DNA of 5,070 bases from Lachnospiraceae bacterium (GTDB lineage Bacteria > Bacillota > Clostridia > Lachnospirales > Lachnospiraceae): NCBI GenBank assembly GCA_014804385.1, contig JAAUZW010000025.1:40485-45554 (forward strand), given 5' to 3'. Made by a program: the position numbers and the translations under genes. Shown here piece by piece: positions 1 through 5,070 of the stretch. How positions within the stretch are numbered: position 1 is the first letter of the stretch; the number at the start of each line of letters is the position of its first letter. The notes under the pieces were generated by a model, which saw nothing but the letters and a program-made list of their open reading frames with translations, had not been told where the DNA came from and made no database searches.

Positions 1-899
1 AGCACGATATCCGCATTCTTCTCCTTCGCCAGTTTGAGCGCCAGGGTGAATGCCTTGGGGTCCTCCGGATTCGGGTATTCCAGCGTGGTAAAGTTGGGAT
101 CCGGCATCTCCTGCTCGGGTACTACATATACATTCTTAAAGCCAAGTTCAGAAAGGATCCTTCTGACAGGCACATTGCCCGTTCCGTTGAAGGGAGAATA
201 GACGATCTTCATATCCTCCGCCATCTCCGCGATCACCTCCGGATGGATGATCTGCTTTTTCAGCTCCGCCATGTATTTGTCGTCGATCTCCTTACCGATG
301 ACCTCGTAGAGTCCGGCCTTCTTCGCCTCCTCCTTGTCCATGGTTTTCACGGTATGATAATCGGTCACGTTATTGACCTCTGTGATGATCTCCTTATCCT
401 TGGGAGCCGTCACCTGTGCGCCATCCTCCCAGTAGCACTTGTATCCGTTATACTCCGGCGGATTGTGACTGGCCGTGATCACGATACCGGAGATACAGCC
501 CAGCTCCCGAAGAGCAAAAGATAACTCCGGTGTGGGGCGGAGTGCGTCAAACACATACGCCTTGATCCCGTTTGCCGCAAGACACAGAGCTGCCTCATCC
601 GCAAACTCAGGAGACATTCTTCTGGAATCGTAGGCGATCGCCACACCCTTCTTCTCGCCGCCCTGCTTTTTTATGTAGTTGGCTAAACCCTGAGTAGCCT
701 TACGCACAGTGTAAATATTCATACGGTTCGTACCGGCACCGATCACACCGCGAAGACCTCCCGTACCGAAAGCCAGTTCCTTATAAAACCGATCCTCGAT
801 CTCCTTTTCATCGTTACGGATCGCCAAAAGTTCCTGCTTCGTCGCATCGTCAAAATAGGAATCCTCCAGCCAGAATGTAAACTGCTCTTTGTAACCCAT
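1..899 (-). CDS. pgcA: Alpha-phosphoglucomutase / phospho-sugar mutase, N-terminal 299 residues (C-terminus off the left edge)
   Basis: This is a cytoplasmic enzyme of the alpha-D-phosphohexomutase superfamily, which interconverts glucose-6-phosphate and glucose-1-phosphate and feeds nucleotide-sugar synthesis. The reading frame is open from the ATG at 899 to the left edge. Residues 44-60 (FGTGGLRGVIGAGTNRM) match the substrate-loop signature of the PgcA/PGM2-like branch. Residues 141-148 (ITASHNPP) form the active-site loop, with Ser144 the expected phosphoserine at bases 468-470. NGTGN near residue 250 lies in domain 2. The visible part ends at ADIVL, just before where the metal-binding DPDADR-type loop is expected, so domains 3 and 4 are not seen. 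Family members are usually about 550-580 residues, so roughly half is present. The start is fixed by a strong Shine-Dalgarno at 907-915. It lies 58 bases after a 53-residue gene with no terminator between, so the two are probably co-transcribed. Some relatives act on mannose phosphates; the PGM2-like signature favours glucose. Confidence 0.95.
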   Translation of the reverse strand, partial: MGYKEQFTFWLEDSYFDDATKQELLAIRNDEKEIEDRFYKELAFGTGGLRGVIGAGTNRMNIYTVRKATQGLANYIKKQGGEKKGVAIAYDSRRMSPEFADEAALCLAANGIKAYVFDALRPTPELSFALRELGCISGIVITASHNPPEYNGYKCYWEDGAQVTAPKDKEIITEVNNVTDYHTVKTMDKEEAKKAGLYEVIGKEIDDKYMAELKKQIIHPEVIAEMAEDMKIVYSPFNGTGNVPVRRILSELGFKNVYVVPEQEMPDPNFTTLEYPNPEDPKAFTLALKLAKEKNADIV

Positions 900-906
900 C
901 TGTATA

Positions 907-915
907 CCCTCCTTA
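907..915 (-). promoter_or_regulatory. Ribosome binding site of the phosphoglucomutase gene
   Basis: On the minus strand these bases read TAAGGAGGG, a near-perfect complement to the 3' end of 16S rRNA. They end seven bases before the ATG at 899, which settles that start. Confidence 0.9.
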
Positions 916-957
916 TTTTATATAATATCATATGTAATTAAATATACCGTCTCCGAA

Positions 958-1119
958 TCACTTCTGATCCTTTGCAACCGCTATCTTATCCAAAAGTTCC
1001 ACAATCTCATCTGTCGTATACTCTTTTTTATCCCCCTGCGTAAAAAACAATCTCAGCTCGTAAAGTGTAGACATTTTCACACTCTGCATTTCTTTTTCAG
1101 TCATATCAGTAACCTCCAT
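958..1119 (-). CDS. Small hypothetical protein, 53 residues, leading the phosphoglucomutase transcript
   Basis: I do not recognise a named family. The frame runs from ATG at 1119 to TGA at 958-960. It begins MEVTDMTEKEMQSVKMSTLY and contains the stretch LRLFFTQGDKKEYTTDEIVE, then ends LLDKIAVAKDQK. It is charged, has no signal peptide, membrane segment or cysteine, and is predicted by eye to be mostly helical and cytoplasmic. The threonine-then-acidic TTDEIVELLDKIA segment looks like an N-capped amphipathic helix. The start is chosen because a strong AGGAGG lies eight bases upstream; internal methionines at 6, 11 and 16 lack one. A near-consensus promoter sits about 30 bases further upstream, and the phosphoglucomutase gene follows 58 bases downstream, so they probably share an mRNA. 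By hand count GC is about 38%. Strong promoter, ribosome site and a clean frame support a real gene; the function is unknown. Confidence 0.8.
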   Translation of the reverse strand: MEVTDMTEKEMQSVKMSTLYELRLFFTQGDKKEYTTDEIVELLDKIAVAKDQK

Positions 1120-1126
1120 ATTTCTT

Positions 1127-1135
1127 TCCTCCTTT
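1127..1135 (-). promoter_or_regulatory. Strong ribosome binding site of the 53-residue gene
   Basis: The minus strand reads AAAGGAGGA here, with the AGGAGG core at 1128-1133 and eight bases to the ATG at 1119. It is the main reason for accepting this short frame as a gene and for choosing its first methionine. Confidence 0.88.
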
Positions 1136-1157
1136 CGGATTGGCTGCCCCTAAAAAG

Positions 1158-1186
1158 ATTATAGTAAAAGCGCGCGCTTCGGTCAA
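1158..1186 (-). promoter_or_regulatory. Sigma-A type promoter for the small gene and phosphoglucomutase
   Basis: The minus strand has TTGACC at 1181-1186 as the -35 element (five of six consensus bases) and a perfect TATAAT at 1158-1163 as the -10 element. They are separated by exactly 17 bases. Transcription is expected to begin near 1151, giving a leader of about 30 bases that contains the ribosome binding site. The -35 element starts only six bases after the glycosyltransferase stop codon at 1193-1195. This element suggests that the downstream pair is controlled separately from the glycosyltransferase genes, although read-through remains possible because no terminator is seen. Confidence 0.85.
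1168..1179. repeat. 12-base perfect palindrome in the promoter spacer (possible operator)
   Basis: AAGCGCGCGCTT is its own reverse complement and lies wholly between the -35 and -10 elements of the promoter at 1158-1186. A dimeric repressor bound here would block RNA polymerase. It is not convincing as a terminator: the palindrome has no natural loop and only a short mixed T tract follows on the minus strand. The alternating GC core could also arise by chance, so an operator role is inference only. Confidence 0.4.
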
Positions 1187-1192
1187 GGCATT

Positions 1193-3229
1193 TCAAGCTT
1201 CCGCCTTTACAGAAATTTTTAGCGCAAAATCGCTGCGGTCCAGAGAAAAATTCGGATTGTAATAGGGATCTCCCTGTTCCAAAAGCTCCTTCCATCTCTC
1301 CCGGAAAAACGCTGACTCCCGATCGTAGCGCTCGGCCTTTTCTCCCTCCCCGTCCGATCCGCGGGATACAGACTCATAGTGGTACAGCTCCGCAAAAGGG
1401 GTAAACACATTCACATACCCTGCCTTCCAGGCACGGACGCAGAGATCCACATCATTTAAGGAGACTGCCAGTTTCTCCTCCAGACCGCCCAACTGTTCAA
1501 ACAGCGATTTCTTCATCATCAGACAGGCGCCTGTGACCGCCATCACATTCTGGGCGTAGCAGAGCCGCCCCATATAACCCAGGTTTTGATAAGCGACTCG
1601 GTAGTGGCTGTGTCCCGCCGTTCTGTGGGCTCCCAGACCAAGCACCACGCCCGCATGCTGGATGGTTCTGTCCTCATAGTAGAGCTTGGCTCCCACCGCG
1701 CCCACATCCTTTCTCTGGGCGTACATCAAAAGCTCCTCGATCCAGTCCGGCGTAATGACCTGTGTATCGTTGTTCAGAAGAAGCACATACTCTCCGGTCG
1801 TCTGAGAGACACCCATATTGTTGATCCTGGAATAGTTAAAGTCCCCCTCGTAGGTAATAACCCGGATCATCGGATTTTCCTGTATCTTTCTGTAATAGGC
1901 AAAGATCTCCTCCGTGACACTGTTATTCTCTACCACGACGATCTCATAATTGTCGTAGGTGCTTCGCTCGGTGATGGAGGAAATACAACGCTGCAGATCC
2001 TCCAGATGATCCTTATTGGGAATCACGATGGATACCCTGGGATTCCCCAGAATCTCATACTTGATCTGAAAAATGGTTTCAAAGGCTTTGGTTGAGGTGA
2101 TCTCAAAATTCCGATAGCCCTGTGCTGTGAGGTGAGCCGCAACCGCTCCCTTCGCCGCCTCGATGGCATAGCTCTTCGCATTGATATCCGAAGCCACGCT
2201 CCCCGCATGGGATCTCCAGTAATAATAGAGCTTCGGCACATGTACCACGCACTTGGCGCGGGAGGTGAGCCGCAAGATCATATCGTGGTCCTGGCTGCCG
2301 TCAAACTCGGTACGGAACAACTCCGTCCCGTCTAAAAGCCGCCTGGCGAAGGCGCTGAAATGGCAGATGTAATTGTTGGCCCGCAGATTGTCCGGCGCGT
2401 AGTCCGGCTTGAAATGCAGGGTGATCATGTCATCGATGGTACTGTTTCCTTTAAAGGTCGCCTCATCACAATAGATGTAGTCCGCTCCCTTCTCACAGAT
2501 CGCCTTCATGTACTCATAGAGAACGCAGGGATGCAGCACATCGTCATGGTCAAAAAGCGCTATATAGTTACCGGAGGACATGGCAAGGCAGGCATTCGTG
2601 TTGCCGGATATTCCTTCGTTTTTCGGAAGCTTTTTATAGAGAATCCGGCAATAGAGACTGCTGCTGGGACGCAGATACTGCTTGTCCTTCTCCATGTATT
2701 CTCTGCAGACCTGCTCCACATAAGCGTGCTCTTCGTCGGATCCGTCCGCCAGACACAGCTCCCAGTTCTCATAGGTCTGATCCATCACCGACTCAATGGC
2801 CTGTCTCAAAAATTTTTCCGGGGTGTTGTAAAGAGGCATGAGAATGCTGAACTTCACCTCTTTGTCAAACTTATGAAGGCGCTGTCTTGCCGCCTCCTCC
2901 AGCTCCGGGAAGCTGGCGGTGCCGTGCTGTACCCGCGCCTGTTTTTCGATCATCTTGGCGTTCAGCTTGCGGGCGATCCCCTTCAGGCTGCCGTAGTATC
3001 CCAGACGCTCCTTCGTGCGGATCAACTTGTGCGTAAGCACGCGCAGGGGCTTGGAAAGCCGCCAGGGGAGACTGCTTTTGATACGCATAAGCCGGCTCTG
3101 TGTCTCCTCTTTTTGCCGCTCCGCCTCCGCCAGTTTTTCCGAGAGCGCACTGCCGCGGCGTTTTTCCCGCTGATAGGCCTCTTTATAAAAGCGCAAAGCT
3201 TCCTCTGCCTTCATATCCTTCCGTTCCAT
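1193..3229 (-). CDS. Tandem GT2 family glycosyltransferase with N-terminal coiled coil, 678 residues, complete
   Basis: A probable cytoplasmic-face glycosyltransferase transferring sugars from nucleotide donors onto a cell-surface polysaccharide; donor and acceptor cannot be read from the sequence. Residues 5-50 are charged and heptad-like, suggesting a coiled coil, followed by SSLPWRLSKPLR (52-63), a motif often seen before GT domains in surface-glycan enzymes. GT2 domain 1 starts at FSILMPLYNTPE (127-138), has the metal/nucleotide motif DHDD (227-230), the catalytic-type SQDHD (312-316) and ends near YYYWRSHAGS. GT2 domain 2 starts at VSIVIPNKDH (399-408), has NND (486-488), LNDVDLC (591-597) and HYESVSRG (617-624). 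Both domains keep their acidic motifs, so both look active. There is no signal peptide or clear membrane helix. The start at 3229 is preceded by GAGAGG at 3240-3245; Met6 is possible, but its upstream GGAAGG is too close. It lies 15 bases after a paralogous gene, indicating an operon. Confidence 0.95.
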   Translation of the reverse strand: MERKDMKAEEALRFYKEAYQREKRRGSALSEKLAEAERQKEETQSRLMRIKSSLPWRLSKPLRVLTHKLIRTKERLGYYGSLKGIARKLNAKMIEKQARVQHGTASFPELEEAARQRLHKFDKEVKFSILMPLYNTPEKFLRQAIESVMDQTYENWELCLADGSDEEHAYVEQVCREYMEKDKQYLRPSSSLYCRILYKKLPKNEGISGNTNACLAMSSGNYIALFDHDDVLHPCVLYEYMKAICEKGADYIYCDEATFKGNSTIDDMITLHFKPDYAPDNLRANNYICHFSAFARRLLDGTELFRTEFDGSQDHDMILRLTSRAKCVVHVPKLYYYWRSHAGSVASDINAKSYAIEAAKGAVAAHLTAQGYRNFEITSTKAFETIFQIKYEILGNPRVSIVIPNKDHLEDLQRCISSITERSTYDNYEIVVVENNSVTEEIFAYYRKIQENPMIRVITYEGDFNYSRINNMGVSQTTGEYVLLLNNDTQVITPDWIEELLMYAQRKDVGAVGAKLYYEDRTIQHAGVVLGLGAHRTAGHSHYRVAYQNLGYMGRLCYAQNVMAVTGACLMMKKSLFEQLGGLEEKLAVSLNDVDLCVRAWKAGYVNVFTPFAELYHYESVSRGSDGEGEKAERYDRESAFFRERWKELLEQGDPYYNPNFSLDRSDFALKISVKAEA

Positions 3230-3239
3230 AAATAATCTG

Positions 3240-3245
3240 CCTCTC
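3240..3245 (-). promoter_or_regulatory. Ribosome binding site between the two glycosyltransferase genes
   Basis: The minus strand reads GAGAGG, weaker than the sites of the downstream genes. It ends ten bases before the ATG at 3229, and its first G is the last base of the upstream TAG stop codon. The tight arrangement suggests translational coupling within one transcript and favours ATG 3229 over the second methionine. Confidence 0.6.
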
Positions 3246-5070
3246 TATTCTACCTTTATTACGCTCTCCGACCAGGCAGCAAAAGCCATTTCCGGCTCCG
3301 CCTCGCTCACCGCCTCTGTAGTCGCAAGCATACCGATCCGGTATTCCCCTGCCGCCAGTTCCTCACGCCGCAGCCGCAGCATAAACCCGGCAAGTCCTAT
3401 ATGCTTTTCCCCCGGCAGGATCGCCTCCACATCCTCCCGATGCCAGTCCGACGGAACCGCCAGATAACCGGCTCCGTCCGTCCGCTGTAAAACCACCTCG
3501 CGCTTAAAAGCCGCATTGTCCGCCCCTGGAAGGTAGCTCCAGCCCATGATCCAGAAAATGTCCGGCTCATCGGCGTGTATCTTATGCTGCAGCCCTGCCA
3601 GATCCACCGTCAGCCGCAGCTGTCCGCGCTGCGCTTTCTTTACCAGCCTGCGCAGGGAAGACTTGACCAGATATCTTCCCTCCTGAACAGTAAGATGATC
3701 CTCATGGGGAAATTTAAAATTACACCTGTAATCTGACGCATTGTCGATCAGGTCCTTATGATAGAAAGGATCCTTCCCGCGAAGCTTTGGATGCCTTTTA
3801 TAAAGGGCCTCCTTCTCCGCAAGCAGTCTCTCCCACTTCCCCTCATCCTGTTCGTCCAGGCCACGGCTCAGGGACTCATGGTGGTAGAGGATCGCATCGT
3901 TTCTCAACACATTGACGTATCCCGCTTCCAGCATCTTGAAGCAAAAGTCCACATCGTTATAGGACACCGGCAGTCCCTCATCCAATCCGCCGGCCTCCTC
4001 ATATTTTTTCCGCGCCACCATCAGACAGGCTCCTGTCACAGCCGCCACATTGTAGGTAACCCGATTTCTGCCATAATAATAATCCTCATCATCCGGGAAT
4101 GTCACAAGTTTATGGGAAGGACCGATCGTCAGATTGGTGACGCCTGCGTGCTGGATCTGCTGTGTATCCGCATACCACAATTTAGCCCCCACCGCGCCTA
4201 CATGGGGCTGCAGGGCCTGTCCCACCATGCGTTCCAGCCAGCTGCCCTCAATAATCTCCATATCGTCATTCATCAGCAGGATCAGATCTCCCCTGGCTCG
4301 CTTTACGCCCAGATTACACATTTTAGAGAAATGAAAAGGCATGGGTTCATAGAGATACACAAAACCGTATGTCTTTTGTAACGCCTCCATCTTTTCCCGA
4401 TTCTCATCGCTGCTTCCGTTGTCCACCACGATCCATTCATAGTAAGTATATCTGGTCTTTTCGCGGAAAGTACGCAGACACCTTTCCAACACCTCCGGGT
4501 GATCTTTGGAGGGAATGACCACAGACACTACACGGTGCGGCGCAATGGCCGTATTTTCACTTCCCGACCGGGTGCAGCGTTCCCTGCCGGAAACAGAGGT
4601 ATCATAGAGCAAGTGATAAATATCCGGATCCGGCCCCTGCTCCTGGGCAGCTCGGAGTCCTCTTCGCAGAAGAGCCTCCTCCTTGATCGACACACACTTT
4701 TTCGAGGCACCCGCCAAAAAACGTCCCTGAGAGAGCTCCTGCCGCAAACAGGCCTGTACCATCGAAAAACGTTCCTGCCAGGTCGCCGCCTGCTCCAAAT
4801 CACGGGCGCATGCCTCCGGCACCTGATAGGCCCTATGGTAGAGCACAGACTCCAGATGGCCGATAGCCCCCTCCCGCTTTACGAAATCACTCCCTGTCAG
4901 CTCTGCGACCTTTTCCTCCAGACGCAGACACAGCTCATAAAAACCCGCATCGGGATCCTTCATATTTACCATCCGGTAGCTCATACTGTCGAGCACACTG
5001 GTTTTGATCGCCAGAAAATGGCCCCAATACGCAAAAGCAAGCAGGGTATCCGGGGAATAAAGGGGCTTAA
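3245..5070 (-). CDS. Large tandem GT2 family glycosyltransferase with C-terminal accessory domain, partial (N-terminus off the right edge)
   Basis: The last 607 residues of a glycosyltransferase probably acting in surface-polysaccharide assembly. A GTG at 4994-4996 could be mistaken for the start, but the frame stays open to the edge and encodes KPLYSPDTLLAFAYWGHF. This matches KPDYAPDNLRANNYICHF of the neighbouring protein, inside a first GT2 domain, so the gene begins outside the window. Numbering from the first complete codon, domain 1 ends near residue 84. A linker follows, then GT2 domain 2 from VSVVIPSKDH (about 181) with NDD (267-269, bases 4262-4270), NDVDFC (371-376) and HHESLSRG (396-403), all intact. 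Domain 1 appears to lack the usual catalytic aspartate: GFYEL replaces the SQDHD-type motif. From about residue 499 to 585 there is a beta-rich domain (GWSYLPGADNAAF, later GLAGFMLRL and GEYRIGML) of unknown role. It ends at TAG (3245-3247), 15 bases before its paralogue, with which it probably forms an operon. Confidence 0.93.
   Translation of the reverse strand, partial: KPLYSPDTLLAFAYWGHFLAIKTSVLDSMSYRMVNMKDPDAGFYELCLRLEEKVAELTGSDFVKREGAIGHLESVLYHRAYQVPEACARDLEQAATWQERFSMVQACLRQELSQGRFLAGASKKCVSIKEEALLRRGLRAAQEQGPDPDIYHLLYDTSVSGRERCTRSGSENTAIAPHRVVSVVIPSKDHPEVLERCLRTFREKTRYTYYEWIVVDNGSSDENREKMEALQKTYGFVYLYEPMPFHFSKMCNLGVKRARGDLILLMNDDMEIIEGSWLERMVGQALQPHVGAVGAKLWYADTQQIQHAGVTNLTIGPSHKLVTFPDDEDYYYGRNRVTYNVAAVTGACLMVARKKYEEAGGLDEGLPVSYNDVDFCFKMLEAGYVNVLRNDAILYHHESLSRGLDEQDEGKWERLLAEKEALYKRHPKLRGKDPFYHKDLIDNASDYRCNFKFPHEDHLTVQEGRYLVKSSLRRLVKKAQRGQLRLTVDLAGLQHKIHADEPDIFWIMGWSYLPGADNAAFKREVVLQRTDGAGYLAVPSDWHREDVEAILPGEKHIGLAGFMLRLRREELAAGEYRIGMLATTEAVSEAEPEMAFAAWSESVIKVE

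Noticed and set aside
743..931. Minus-strand open frame of 62 codons across the phosphoglucomutase start
   Set aside because: It is out of frame with the strongly conserved phosphoglucomutase N-terminus and lacks its own ribosome site.
916..957. A second promoter directly in front of phosphoglucomutase in the AT-rich gap
   Set aside because: TATTAT and TATGAT-like -10 boxes exist on the minus strand, but no acceptable -35 hexamer lies at 16-19 bases; AT-richness alone explains them.
1164..1180. The GCGCGC palindrome as the terminator of the glycosyltransferase operon
   Set aside because: The fold would need to sacrifice its centre as a loop, leaving a four-base stem, and the following minus-strand bases are not a proper T run.
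1101..1295. Minus-strand open frame of 64 codons spanning the promoter
   Set aside because: It overlaps the end of the glycosyltransferase in another frame and runs through the promoter and ribosome site of the next gene; no supporting signal.
1586..2095. Plus-strand open frame of 169 codons
   Set aside because: It is antisense to the second GT2 domain of the complete glycosyltransferase and has no motif of its own.
2360..3235. Long plus-strand open frame of 291 codons opposite the complete glycosyltransferase
   Set aside because: It lies wholly antisense to a gene with clear GT2 motifs, has no recognisable domain, and its length is explained by codon bias of the real gene; no convincing ribosome site was seen.
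3758..4381. Plus-strand open frame of 207 codons opposite the right-hand glycosyltransferase
   Set aside because: It is antisense to the conserved second GT2 domain and its translation has no coherent family motif; treated as a shadow.

Overview
The window reads like the chromosome of a Gram-positive Firmicute, most plausibly a member of the Clostridia such as a Lachnospiraceae gut anaerobe. This is inferred from strong AGGAGG-type ribosome binding sites, a near-consensus sigma-A type promoter, a PgcA-type phosphoglucomutase, and large double-domain GT2 glycosyltransferases of the kind found in cell-surface polysaccharide loci. The genus cannot be fixed from the sequence alone. All genes supported here lie on the minus strand, so transcription runs from high to low coordinates.

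From right to left, 5070-3245 is the C-terminal part of a large glycosyltransferase whose start lies beyond the right edge. It contains the tail of a first GT2 domain, a complete second GT2 domain, and an unusual beta-rich C-terminal domain. Fifteen bases later, 3229-1193 encodes a complete 678-residue glycosyltransferase with an N-terminal coiled coil and two intact GT2 domains. The two proteins are paralogues and almost certainly form an operon for building or decorating a surface glycan.

Right after the second glycosyltransferase stops, a near-perfect promoter (1158-1186, TTGACC-17-TATAAT) with a 12-base palindrome in its spacer starts a new transcription unit. That unit carries a 53-residue hypothetical protein (1119-958) and then an alpha-phosphoglucomutase/phosphomannomutase family gene (899-1) cut by the left edge just before its metal-binding loop. 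Phosphoglucomutase makes glucose-1-phosphate, the entry point to UDP-glucose and dTDP-rhamnose, so a functional link to the glycosyltransferases is plausible. The separate promoter, however, suggests independent control.

No tRNA, rRNA, CRISPR array, insertion sequence or convincing terminator was seen. The points most worth a second look are the apparent loss of the catalytic acidic residue in the first GT2 domain of the right-hand protein, its C-terminal accessory domain, the small gene ahead of phosphoglucomutase, and the palindrome inside the promoter. No clearly new multi-gene system is evident.
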